A stretch of DNA of 17,540 nt from Immundisolibacteraceae bacterium. GTDB lineage: Bacteria; Pseudomonadota; Gammaproteobacteria; Immundisolibacterales; Immundisolibacteraceae. Made by a program: the position numbers and the translations under genes. The stretch is taken from positions 1-17,540 of the forward strand of contig JAHRWJ010000064.1 in the NCBI GenBank assembly GCA_019090185.1, read 5' to 3'. The notes below the pieces were generated by a model. The model did no database searches. It was given only the letters and a program-made list of their open reading frames with translations, and was not told where the DNA came from. Each line of letters opens with the position of its first letter. Position 1 is the stretch's first letter. Below, in pieces: positions 9,996 to 17,540 of this stretch.

Positions 9996-10946
9996 TTATT
10001 TTTGACCAGCCGAACGGTTAACCAGTTCAGCCCAGGAATCAAACTCCTTTGGCAGTGGCGCCTGAAAGCTCAGCGGCTGCTCGCCTGGTAATTCAAATTC
10101 CAGTGTATGCGCATGCAGGAACAACCGGGACGGACCGGACTGCACAAACTCAGCATTAAAACCTGCATCACCATACTTCTGATCACCAACAACCGGATAT
10201 CCACTGCTGGCCGCATGGACTCGAATCTGGTGGGTACGACCGGTATGAATGTCGACCCGCATCAACGAAACCTCAAGGCCTGTACCAACCGGGCGGGTGC
10301 CCAACGATTGAAAATAGCTCAACGAGGGTTTTCCTGTTGGGTCTACGATAACTACCCGTTCACCACTGCGATCAATCTTCCTTAATGCACTATTAACCTT
10401 AGCGCCCTGCCACTTGCCCGCGACCAGCGCGAGATAGGTTTTTTTAACCTCACCATCACGCCAGAGCTGCTGAACTGCCCTTAAAACACTGCGCTTTTTG
10501 GCTATTAGCAGGCACCCAGATGTCTCACGGTCAAGCCGATGCACCAGTTCCAGGAACCGGGCCTCGGGCCGCTGCTTTCGGATCATCTCGATCACACCAA
10601 AGCTGAGCCCACTACCGCCATGTACGGCCAGGCCAGGGGGTTTATTCACAACCAATAGCTGGTCAGATTCGAAAAAAATTGCTTCACGCAATTTCGTCGC
10701 TAACCGTTCAGGAACCACGGGCTGAGAGGACTCCGGCTCAGCTAGCAGAGGTGGCACACGAACCTCATCGCCGACATTGAGTTTATAGACCGGTTTGGTT
10801 CGTTTACGGTTTACTCTCACTTCACCCCGGCGTAACAGGTTATAGACTCGGCTACGCGGTAAATGTTTAAATTTTCGTAATAGAAAATTATCGATGCGCT
10901 GTCCGGCCTGCTCATCATCGATGGTAAAAAATCGCCCACTGGCCAT
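9996..10946 (-). CDS. rluC: 23S rRNA pseudouridine synthase RluC
   Basis: Isomerises uridines of 23S rRNA to pseudouridine (positions 955, 2504 and 2580 in E. coli). The 316 residues are close to the E. coli length of 319. An N-terminal S4 RNA-binding domain (about 17-65: GQRIDNFLLRKF, then RGEVRVNRKRTKP) is followed by the RluA-family catalytic domain. The catalytic Asp139 is in LVHRLDRETSG, and HTGRTHQIRVH is the second conserved motif. The N-terminus aligns with E. coli RluC at EAGQRIDNFL, which supports this ATG even though no clear ribosome binding site precedes it. Divergence from rne, as in E. coli, favours RluC over the paralogues RluA and RluD. Confidence 0.94.
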   Translation of the reverse strand: MASGRFFTIDDEQAGQRIDNFLLRKFKHLPRSRVYNLLRRGEVRVNRKRTKPVYKLNVGDEVRVPPLLAEPESSQPVVPERLATKLREAIFFESDQLLVVNKPPGLAVHGGSGLSFGVIEMIRKQRPEARFLELVHRLDRETSGCLLIAKKRSVLRAVQQLWRDGEVKKTYLALVAGKWQGAKVNSALRKIDRSGERVVIVDPTGKPSLSYFQSLGTRPVGTGLEVSLMRVDIHTGRTHQIRVHAASSGYPVVGDQKYGDAGFNAEFVQSGPSRLFLHAHTLEFELPGEQPLSFQAPLPKEFDSWAELVNRSAGQK

Positions 10947-11039
10947 AAATTTAAAATTCTTTGAATTAATTGGGGGTTAAAGAGAAAGTCTGCCGACCTA
11001 AGCCACTAAAAACCCAACTGATATTTCAATTTGCTTTAC

Positions 11040-11222
11040 GGAGGCTCTGAAAAACTCCGGATGAAGCAGGTGGTTTTTCAGAAGGTTCAGATTTGAGACG
11101 CAAATTGCAGGTAATAACGGGGCTATTGCCCAGTTTTGCACCAACAGTCGGCGCCATGAGGCGACAAAAAAGCTGGATGTTCTCAGGAAGCAGGTGCAAA
11201 TTCAGAAGTTTTCAGAGGTTCC
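11040..11222. mobile_element. MITE-like element or insertion-sequence remnant with imperfect terminal inverted repeats
   Basis: The left end (11040-11058) reads GGAGGCTCTGAAAAACTCC. The right end (11205-11222), read on the opposite strand, is GGAACCTCTGAAAACTTC, matching at most positions with one gap. The termini share the core CTCTGAAAA. Inside are a second copy of the core in inverted orientation (11073-11082) and a direct repeat GAAGCAGGTG at 11063-11072 and 11187-11196. One frame is open from 11065 to 11223 (53 codons) without a plausible start, so it could be a transposase residue or chance. No clear target-site duplication is visible; TTA occurs near both ends but is out of register by one base. 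The IS family cannot be fixed by eye. Confidence 0.5.
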
Positions 11223-11258
11223 TTAGATAATTTGCCAGAAAAGGCTCTGGTGATTAAA

Positions 11259-11292
11259 GCCACTAGTGGCCAATACTGTTGCCACTAATGGC
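11259..11292. promoter_or_regulatory. Tandem 12-bp palindromes, candidate operator
   Basis: GCCACTAGTGGC at 11259-11270 is a perfect palindrome. GCCACTAATGGC at 11281-11292 repeats it with one change. Their centres are exactly 22 bp apart, about two helical turns, so dimers bound to both would face the same side of the DNA. A weaker CCAGA-N6-TCTGG inverted repeat is centred another 22 bp to the left (11235-11250). The location between rluC and rne suggests control of either gene. No known regulator is recognised. Confidence 0.4.
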
Positions 11293-11823
11293 TAACAACA
11301 AACAGAGTCACAGAGGCCATTTATTTTATCCCAAATAACCCCTCTACTCTTAGCCTCAGTTTTAGTTACAATGATCCGCAATCAGACTGGAATAGTTAGG
11401 ACGGGCCGCTGTGTTAAGTGGGCATTAAATCCTGACCACCTGGCTGAGCGATCAACATGGATTAAAAATTTCTCGGCTGGTTCAGTGACTTTAAACACGT
11501 AACCGCCTACACCGAATTTTACAACGAGATCGATTCCAGAACTTCTGGACATACAAACACTCACACAATGACAACTCTCCTATCAACTGCAGGCCTGATC
11601 CTGTTCTCCGCTATCCCAAATTTTTGGCTGATAGTGACAGAACTCGCCACGCCCATGGGTTATGGACAGTTGCTCAATCGCTTTTTAAACATTCAACCAA
11701 TTTCCTCTAGCTTTGACCCGCCCGCCCAAACCGCCGCATCTAACGGCGCAAACTTGAGCAGCTCCGGGGCAGGACTCCCTTCTGGGTTATGGAAATTGGG
11801 ACTACCTGTACAGGATTCCCATA

Positions 11824-14583
11824 ATGAAAAGAATATTACTCAACGCTACACAGACCGAAGAGATTCGGGTAGCCATCGTCGATGGCCAGTACCTTTATGA
11901 CCTCGACATAGAGTCAGTTGCTCAGAACAAACGCAAGAGCAACATCTACAAGGGCACAGTCACCCGCGTAGAACCCAGTCTGGAAGCAGCATTTATCGAT
12001 TACGGTGCTGATCGCCACGGCTTTTTACCCCTAAAAGAAGTCGCCTCGCAGCTTTTTAACGACGGCGGCGGCAAAAAAAGCATTCAGGGCGCCTTAAAAG
12101 AAGGCCAGCAACTGATTGTCCAGGTTGAAAAAGAAGAACGCGGCAACAAGGGCGCGGCGTTAACCACACAGATTAGTCTTGCCGGTCGCTATCTAGTACT
12201 GATGCCTCGCACACTTGGTTCGGGTGGAATCTCCAGAAAAGTTGAATCCAGAGAGCGCGACGAACTCCGTGCGGTGATGAACGAAGTCACCGTACCAACC
12301 GACATGAGTGCGATTGCACGAACCATGGCGCTGGGCCGTAACCGCGAAGAACTACAGTGGGATCTGGACTACCTGCTAGAGCTTTGGACTTCGATTACCA
12401 ATGCGGCAGAACAACGCGAAGCACCGTTTCTGATCTATCAGGAAAGCAATATCGTCTCGCGGACCATTCGCGACTATCTGCGCAACGATATATCTGAACT
12501 GATCATCGACAGCGATGAAGTTTACGCCGAAGCAGTCGAGTTCATGCAGCAGTTAATGCCGCAAAATTTGAACAAGCTTAAACATTACGAAGATAGCATT
12601 CCGCTTTTTACCCGCTATCAGATAGAACATCAGATAGAAACTGCTCATCAGCGCAGCATTAACTTGCGCTCCGGCGGCAGCATCGTTATCGATCACACCG
12701 AAGCGCTGACCAGCATTGATATCAATTCAGCCCGAGCAACCCAGGGTGCAGATATTGAAGAAACCGCATTCCGAACCAACATGGAAGCCGCAGAGGAAGT
12801 AGCCCGTCAGCTACGCCTGCGCGACCTTGGCGGTCTGCTGGTCATCGATTTCATTGACATGAATTCGAACAAAAACCAGCGTGAAGTCGAAAACTGCTTA
12901 AGAGATGCGACCAAAGCAGATCGGGCACGGGTCCAGATCGGCAAAATCTCACGGTTTGGCCTGCTGGAGATGTCACGGCAACGACTCGGGGCTTCTCTAC
13001 GGGAAATTAGCGCTATCACCTGCCCCCGCTGTGATGGCCAGGGCACCATCCGCACCGTTGAGTCGCTAGCCCTGCATATTGTCCGGCTAATTGAAGAAGA
13101 GGCTCACAAAGAACGAACTGCACGAATTAGCGTTCAAGTGCCTATTCCGGTGGCCACTTTTCTGTTCAACGAAAAACGCGACCTATTAGCAGATTTGGAC
13201 AACCGTCTGGGCATGCAGGCTGTCATTCTGCCAAACGCGAATCTGGAAACACCCCATTACGATATTCAACGCACCCGCGTTCAGGATCTCAATAAGGGCC
13301 TTCAGGAAACACTCAGTTTTGACCTGCCGGTCATAGAAGCCGAAGACCTCGCGGAGCAACCAAAAAGTAGCCAGCCCGAACCCCCTGCGGTGAAACCTGT
13401 TTCTAGAGTCTCTCCGCCAACTAAACCAGAGCAGCCGCCAGAAAATAAAGGACTGCTGACTAAACTGTTTGGCTGGATTACTGCAGACAACAACAGTGAA
13501 GAGCAAAACAAACCCGTAGCGCCCGCGACCCGAAAGAGTGGTAAACGACCAGCACGGGATGGTGGCAATAACCGTTCCCGAGGTCAGGGTAATAAAGGCA
13601 ACCAAAACAGCCAAAATAGTCGCGGCGGGCAAAATAACCGTAGCGATCAAAAACGTGGTGACTCCCGCAAGTCACAAAGCAACAAACAGCAGGGCGAGGG
13701 GAGTAATCGCCAGCAGAATCAGCAAAAAAATAAAAATAATCAGCAAAATGATAATGAACAGAAAAAGCAGCAACGCCCACCGCGTAATGATGAACAGCAG
13801 CGTGATTCATCCAGATCATCGAACCGACGCGGAAACCGTGGTGGCCGAGGCAACAAGCAGGCAGTCCAACCGACTGCTGAGACTGAGCAGGCCAACGAGC
13901 AGACACCCCATCAGCAACCTGCCCCTGCGGTAACTAAGGCGACTGCTAGCGAAGCTAAAATTTCGCCTGCGAACAGCGCAACCGACAGCAAGCCAAACCA
14001 ATCAGAAACAACGCCTGCGTCACAGGCGCCGGCACCAAAACCACAGCGACCCAAAGCAGCAAGGGCAGCAGAATCCACGGCGCAACCGCAATCCCAGTCG
14101 GATGAAATCACACCAAAAATAAATGAAGTCATAGCACGACCTGCACCTCAAGCCAGCGCTGAAACTGCAGCTCCTTCACCAAAACAAACCGCCAAAAAGC
14201 CTGAGACAGCCTCTTCAGAGCCTGGCCAGAAATCACCCAGACCACCTCGCCCTGCCACCCCAACGGCTAACAGCACTGGCAATATCGAGGCGAGTGCTAA
14301 GAGCAACAAAGAAACTGCTCAATCTACGGCTACTGAACGGGCTAAACCCCAGCCGGTTGCTGCAGCCAAAGCCCCCAAGAATGTTGCTACGCCGAAGCAG
14401 CAATCATCACCAAAAGTTGCCAGCAAGCCCGTCGCTGGGCAGATTGAAACTCGACCTGGTTCGCAAAACAAGCCAGCGGTTGAGTCCGCTCCTCAACGGA
14501 CCCCGGCGCCGCGGCCTACTCAGTGGGCACCGAAGATCGAATCGGGTCAGGTTAATAAACAGGTAGAGACCAACAACGATTGA
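11824..14583 (+). CDS. rne: Ribonuclease E
   Basis: Essential endoribonuclease for mRNA decay and rRNA/tRNA maturation, and scaffold of the RNA degradosome at the inner membrane. The 919 residues split into a conserved catalytic half (1 to about 500) and a divergent tail. The S1 RNA-binding domain spans about 35-120 (SNIYKGTVTRVEPSLEAAFIDYG). The DNase-I-like subdomain carries the metal ligands Asp299 (SIDINSARATQG) and Asp342 (LVIDFIDMN), equivalent to E. coli Asp303 and Asp346. Cys400 and Cys403 in CPRCDGQG form the zinc link. At about 542-553 KGLLTKLFGWIT is a candidate amphipathic membrane anchor. The tail is rich in Arg, Asn, Gln, Lys (560-680), then Ala, Pro, Thr, Lys. AGGA precedes the ATG. 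The total length excludes the shorter RNase G. Confidence 0.97.
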   Translation: MKRILLNATQTEEIRVAIVDGQYLYDLDIESVAQNKRKSNIYKGTVTRVEPSLEAAFIDYGADRHGFLPLKEVASQLFNDGGGKKSIQGALKEGQQLIVQVEKEERGNKGAALTTQISLAGRYLVLMPRTLGSGGISRKVESRERDELRAVMNEVTVPTDMSAIARTMALGRNREELQWDLDYLLELWTSITNAAEQREAPFLIYQESNIVSRTIRDYLRNDISELIIDSDEVYAEAVEFMQQLMPQNLNKLKHYEDSIPLFTRYQIEHQIETAHQRSINLRSGGSIVIDHTEALTSIDINSARATQGADIEETAFRTNMEAAEEVARQLRLRDLGGLLVIDFIDMNSNKNQREVENCLRDATKADRARVQIGKISRFGLLEMSRQRLGASLREISAITCPRCDGQGTIRTVESLALHIVRLIEEEAHKERTARISVQVPIPVATFLFNEKRDLLADLDNRLGMQAVILPNANLETPHYDIQRTRVQDLNKGLQETLSFDLPVIEAEDLAEQPKSSQPEPPAVKPVSRVSPPTKPEQPPENKGLLTKLFGWITADNNSEEQNKPVAPATRKSGKRPARDGGNNRSRGQGNKGNQNSQNSRGGQNNRSDQKRGDSRKSQSNKQQGEGSNRQQNQQKNKNNQQNDNEQKKQQRPPRNDEQQRDSSRSSNRRGNRGGRGNKQAVQPTAETEQANEQTPHQQPAPAVTKATASEAKISPANSATDSKPNQSETTPASQAPAPKPQRPKAARAAESTAQPQSQSDEITPKINEVIARPAPQASAETAAPSPKQTAKKPETASSEPGQKSPRPPRPATPTANSTGNIEASAKSNKETAQSTATERAKPQPVAAAKAPKNVATPKQQSSPKVASKPVAGQIETRPGSQNKPAVESAPQRTPAPRPTQWAPKIESGQVNKQVETNND

Positions 14584-14681
14584 ACCGGCTGGCCGCTGCC
14601 TAGCAGCGGATCAATCCAGGTTGCATCAATGAGTCTGTCAGTGCTCTTTAGTTAGTCCTTCCTGATTTGATCACGGCTAAT

Positions 14682-14722
14682 AAAAAGCCCCGCCTGGAGC
14701 GATATCCAAGCGGGGCTTTTTT
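14682..14722. terminator. Bidirectional rho-independent terminator between rne and the chemotaxis gene
   Basis: The arms GCCCCGC (14687-14693) and GCGGGGC (14710-14716) form a GC-rich stem flanked by A5 (14682-14686) and T6 (14717-14722). An inner TGGA/TCCA pairing extends it. The flanking A and T runs allow it to act for both rne (plus strand) and the convergent chemoreceptor gene (minus strand). Confidence 0.92.
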
Positions 14723-14759
14723 ATTACCTACATGCGGATGTTAATCCACTTAGTAATGG

Positions 14760-17099
14760 CTAGCCGGATGAGCCCGACTTGAACTGACTAACCAGGTGTT
14801 CCAGGTTGTCCGCCAGTTTCATCACCTGCTCGCTACTGGCGGAGGTCTGGTGGGCACCGGCCTCGGTACGTTCAGCCACCGCATTAATGTTAGTCACATT
14901 TTCTTTTACGTTTTCCATCACCGCCGACTGCTCAGTAGCCGCACCCGCAATTTGCTCATTCATATCGCTGATTCGCCCAACCGCACCGGTAATGCTTGAA
15001 AGGCGCTCACCAGCAATATGGACCTGCCCAACCACCTCCCGGGCATTATCCTGACTGGTCGACATGACCTTTACCGCCGACTTAGTGCCTTGCTGGATTC
15101 TGCTCACAGTCTCCTTAATTTCTTCAGTAGATTGCTGTGTCCGACTCGCCAGTGTTCGTACTTCATCGGCCACCACCGCGAATCCTCGGCCCTGCTCACC
15201 AGCACGAGCAGCCTCAATGGCCGCATTTAACGCCAGCAGGTTGGTTTGCTCGGCAATATCACTGATGACATCAATAACACTACCAACAGCATCACTCTCG
15301 CGATTAAGCTCTTCGATCACCGTAGCAGTGCTCTGAATATCATGCTCTAGCGAACCAATAGAACCCACCACCTTCTGCACAACTTCATCACCCTCACGAG
15401 CCTCAACATCGGCCTCACGGGCCGCACTGGCGGCCTCAGCAGCGCTATCGGTGACCGCATTGACTGCGCCCAGCACCTCACCCAACGCATTACCAAGCTC
15501 CTCGGTCTCTCCCCTTTGGGCATTAACGTCGGTGGTCGTGCGCACCGTAACTTCTTCAAGAGAATGAGCCTCGCCAACCAGGTTTTTAGTCGTCAGGGCT
15601 ACATCACCTACCAAACTATCAATTTTACTAATGAACTTGTTGAAGCCACCAGCCAAACGCGATAGTTCATCAGTGCCTCCGGCATCAAGACGCCGGGTCA
15701 GGTCACCTTCACCTTCAGCAATGTCGTCCATCGCTTCGACAATCTGGATGATCGGCCTGGTAATATTGTTGGCAGACCAGCCACCAAGCCCAGCTCCTAC
15801 AATCAGCATGATGACAATGATTGAAACGGCGGTTATCAAAATATCATTGCGTAAGGCAACGGTAGCCGACAAGGTATCATCAAGGCCGATTTCACTCAGT
15901 ATCACCCAATCAAGGCCAGGTACATCTAAAGGCGTATAGGCCGACATCACCTGCTCACCGTTATAGCCGGTAAAAGTTTTAAAACCACTACCGCCTTGAA
16001 GCGCGCTTGCCACCCCTTCGGTATCAACTTTCTGTAGACCCGCGGTAGTCCCCTGGGCCGCAGCCAGCTGTTTTAAAGCCGGATTGATCACCGATTCAAG
16101 ATAGGCTTGTGGCTGCTCGATAAAAAACCGGCTTGGGCTACGCATCACACTATCGGCACCGACGATATAGTTTTCACCAGTGGTACTCAAGCCCATATCC
16201 TGCCAGCGTTCGCCGTCGGTCATCATCTGCGCGATCTTGTCAGCTGAGAGCTGAAAAACTAACACCCCAACTTTTTGATAGCCCTCAAAAATCGGTGCAG
16301 CCATAAATACCGACTGCTGACCTAAGCTGGGAATATGAGCACTCATATCCGTGATGATGACCCGGTCATGACTATCTGTGGCCATCGCCTGGCGAAACGC
16401 ATCTGCAAGCGCAGAATCTCGAAAACTACCGTTTAACAGCGAAGTGCCGTAGTCAATCTCCTTACGAACCGAATAGGCTACAACACCATTTTCTGGCTCA
16501 ATAAAGTAGATGTCGTAGAAATCAAATTTATGCCGATAATCGCGCAGAATCGGATGGAAGTCACCATGGAACCAGGTGTAGCCGGTGCCATCCTGCGCCT
16601 TATCAAATTTTTCTTTGTTATCAAGATCAAACTCGGTGTTCACCATATAAAAATATTGGGCTGCTACACCGTCTTTATCCAGGTTTGAGACATATTTCTC
16701 AAGGTTCAGACTCTTCCTGCCCGGATTCAACTGCTGGTAAGAATCACTGAAGGTTTCAGCATAATAGCGACCGATTTCTTTACGCTGCTTAGCCAAATCT
16801 TCTGGAGAATTGGTCACCACATATTCAAATTCTAGATAGTTACGGCTGAACTCCACCATGGCGTCGATCGTCATCCGGCTTTGCGTCTGACTCAACATCT
16901 GATCAGTGATATTTTTAAACGCGCCCTCTACCTGCGATTTTTTCATCTCCCGCATCGATATCAGCCGTTCACCTGCCTGCGCCACCAAAGCCTGCTGGGC
17001 ACTACGATATGCCTGCCAACCCGTGATCCCCGATGACAACAGCACCGGCACCACCGCCAGCACCATAGCCCCTAATAATAATTTTCCGCGAATAGTCAT
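14760..17099 (-). CDS. Methyl-accepting chemotaxis protein with large periplasmic Cache-like sensor
   Basis: Transmembrane chemoreceptor that would control CheA through CheW. The 779 residues comprise a first membrane segment (about 7-28), a periplasmic domain of nearly 390 residues, and a second membrane segment (about 419-440). A HAMP domain (about 441-494) and a cytoplasmic coiled coil follow. The signalling tip is at about 613-650 ([20 protein letters not shown], then [15 protein letters not shown]). The sensor has a [17 protein letters not shown] segment (195-211) and a membrane-proximal [20 protein letters not shown] stretch, both reminiscent of double-Cache sensors. The amino-acid-binding RxWY signature was not seen, so the ligand is unknown. 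There is no C-terminal NWETF-like CheR tether. A strong GAGGAG ribosome binding site precedes the ATG. The gene converges on rne and appears monocistronic. Confidence 0.93.
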   Translation of the reverse strand: MTIRGKLLLGAMVLAVVPVLLSSGITGWQAYRSAQQALVAQAGERLISMREMKKSQVEGAFKNITDQMLSQTQSRMTIDAMVEFSRNYLEFEYVVTNSPEDLAKQRKEIGRYYAETFSDSYQQLNPGRKSLNLEKYVSNLDKDGVAAQYFYMVNTEFDLDNKEKFDKAQDGTGYTWFHGDFHPILRDYRHKFDFYDIYFIEPENGVVAYSVRKEIDYGTSLLNGSFRDSALADAFRQAMATDSHDRVIITDMSAHIPSLGQQSVFMAAPIFEGYQKVGVLVFQLSADKIAQMMTDGERWQDMGLSTTGENYIVGADSVMRSPSRFFIEQPQAYLESVINPALKQLAAAQGTTAGLQKVDTEGVASALQGGSGFKTFTGYNGEQVMSAYTPLDVPGLDWVILSEIGLDDTLSATVALRNDILITAVSIIVIMLIVGAGLGGWSANNITRPIIQIVEAMDDIAEGEGDLTRRLDAGGTDELSRLAGGFNKFISKIDSLVGDVALTTKNLVGEAHSLEEVTVRTTTDVNAQRGETEELGNALGEVLGAVNAVTDSAAEAASAAREADVEAREGDEVVQKVVGSIGSLEHDIQSTATVIEELNRESDAVGSVIDVISDIAEQTNLLALNAAIEAARAGEQGRGFAVVADEVRTLASRTQQSTEEIKETVSRIQQGTKSAVKVMSTSQDNAREVVGQVHIAGERLSSITGAVGRISDMNEQIAGAATEQSAVMENVKENVTNINAVAERTEAGAHQTSASSEQVMKLADNLEHLVSQFKSGSSG

Positions 17100-17453
17100 A
17101 CCAACTCCTCAACTTGGCAAATCTGCCAATTATCAAAACGCCAAGACCTCTTTTGTAGGGCCTTCCAAGCAGAATTAGCGGCAAACTAAAGACAATATGA
17201 AGGATTAATAACGACACAGAAAAAAACTAACCTAAGTTATGATTTATAGGCTTTTTTTGGGACCTTTGATAAAAGGGTTTAGTGAGAATTTTCTGGGTTA
17301 AACCGACCGAAAAATCAGCGATCAAGCGCGTTCAGGCCGCAGGCCATAAAACTGACCAGAGCCGGATTTACCAAGGAGCGGGATAAAAAGGTCAATTCGA
17401 CCGAATAGTTTGTAGAAACGGCAGGTTATCAACCACGCTAAGTCATTGATAAA
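17100..17453. other. AT-rich upstream region of the chemoreceptor gene
   Basis: This is 354 bases between the chemoreceptor start and the tRNA fragment. On the minus strand it holds an inverted repeat TTGGCA-N4-TGCCAA (complement of 17114-17129), just before the ribosome binding site. A GATAAT lies just upstream of that repeat without a good -35, and a GCCGCTAA resembles the sigma28 -10 element but has a poor -35. A 34-codon plus-strand frame from a GTG (17282-17386) has no recognisable similarity and is not called as a gene. GGTCAATTCGACC at 17390-17402 is a short inverted repeat of unknown meaning. Confidence 0.5.
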
Positions 17454-17501
17454 TGGTGGGCTGTCAGGGATTCGAACCCTGGACCCGCTGATTAAGAGTC
17501 A
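17454..17501 (-). repeat. 3' fragment of tRNA-Lys(CTT), probable attachment-site scar
   Basis: Read on the minus strand, these 48 bases contain the anticodon loop CTCTTAA (anticodon CTT, lysine) and the 3' strand of the anticodon stem. The variable loop GGGTC, a complete T arm CAGGG-TTCGAAT-CCCTG, the acceptor 3' strand ACAGCCC, a discriminator A and an encoded CCA follow. Upstream of the anticodon loop (17502-17540) there is no D arm, no acceptor 5' strand and no GGGCTGT partner, so the gene is not functional. A 3'-half tRNA repeat with an intact CCA end is the usual product of site-specific integration into a tRNA gene. By this reading chromosomal DNA lies to the left and element DNA begins at about 17502. 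Confidence 0.8.
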
Positions 17502-17540
17502 TCGGGACAAGTTGGGTATTTTCCTTTTCAAATCAAAAAG

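Larger units (their letters stand above)
10947..11823. other. Long divergent rluC-rne intergenic region
   Basis: This is 877 bases between the two start codons. Moving right it contains about 93 bases next to rluC with no firm promoter, then the inverted-repeat element at 11040-11222. Next come the paired palindromes at 11259-11292 and about 530 bases leading to rne. A TACAAT at 11367-11372 could be a -10 element for rne but lacks a good -35. Two reading frames (60 codons minus at 11382-11564; 110 codons plus from 11568, running into rne) have no family resemblance or ribosome binding site and are not called. A long 5' leader would be consistent with the autoregulated rne leader known in E. 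coli; this is inference. Confidence 0.6.

Noticed and set aside
11382..11564. 60-codon minus-strand frame in the rluC-rne gap
   Set aside because: No ribosome binding site, no family resemblance, and it lies where the rne leader is expected.
11568..11900. 110-codon plus-strand frame running into rne
   Set aside because: No ribosome binding site, it overlaps the start of rne in another frame, and its second half reads like an out-of-frame product.
13186..13933. Several 130-154 codon frames on both strands inside the rne tail
   Set aside because: They are by-products of the low-complexity, stop-poor composition of the rne coding sequence.
17160..17190. Sigma28 flagellar-type promoter for the chemoreceptor
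   Set aside because: GCCGCTAA resembles the -10 element, but the expected -35 matches only about half of the consensus.
17282..17386. 34-codon frame from GTG between the chemoreceptor and the tRNA fragment
   Set aside because: Too short, no ribosome binding site and no recognised similarity; it could be a gene remnant, but this cannot be supported.
17454..17540. A complete tRNA-Lys gene
   Set aside because: The D arm and acceptor 5' strand are missing and the anticodon stem has a mismatch on its 5' side, so only the 3' part is present.

Overview
The window is from a gammaproteobacterial chromosome of moderate GC. The evidence is the block rluC / HAD phosphatase / sppA / yceD / rpmF / plsX / fabH / fabD / fabG / acpP / fabF / mltG / tmk on the minus strand, with rne divergent from rluC. 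This layout is familiar from Pseudomonas and the enterobacteria. A genus cannot be assigned from the sequence alone.

Region 1 (1-7915, minus strand) is the fatty-acid/phospholipid cluster. A strong sigma70-type promoter (TTGACA, 17 bp, TATCAT) just upstream of yceD appears to drive yceD, rpmF, plsX, fabH, fabD, fabG, acpP, fabF, mltG and tmk, with tmk cut by the left edge. PlsX links acyl-ACP to phospholipid synthesis. FabH, FabD, FabG, AcpP and FabF start and elongate the acyl chain, MltG trims nascent peptidoglycan, and Tmk makes dTDP. Several junctions are tightly coupled: ATGA overlaps at mltG/tmk and plsX/fabH, and rpmF stop abutting the plsX start. The maf and pabC genes often found in this cluster are absent here.

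Region 2 (8057-10946, minus strand) holds an S49 peptidase (SppA/SohB type), a HAD phosphatase and the 23S rRNA pseudouridine synthase RluC.

Region 3 (10947-11823) is an 877-base divergent intergenic stretch between rluC and rne. It contains a 183-bp element with imperfect terminal inverted repeats (MITE or insertion-sequence remnant), a tandem pair of 12-bp palindromes spaced 22 bp apart, and what is probably a long rne leader.

Region 4 (11824-14583, plus strand) encodes RNase E with a complete catalytic half, a candidate membrane-anchoring helix and a long polar tail. A strong bidirectional terminator separates it from a convergent gene.

Region 5 (14760-17540) looks accessory. It has a 779-residue methyl-accepting chemotaxis protein with a large periplasmic sensor, then a 48-base 3' fragment of tRNA-Lys(CTT) without its 5' half, followed by unrelated sequence. 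The fragment looks like the attachment-site scar of an element integrated in a tRNA-Lys gene, which would lie just beyond the right edge. No complete new multi-gene system is visible; most of the window is conserved housekeeping DNA.
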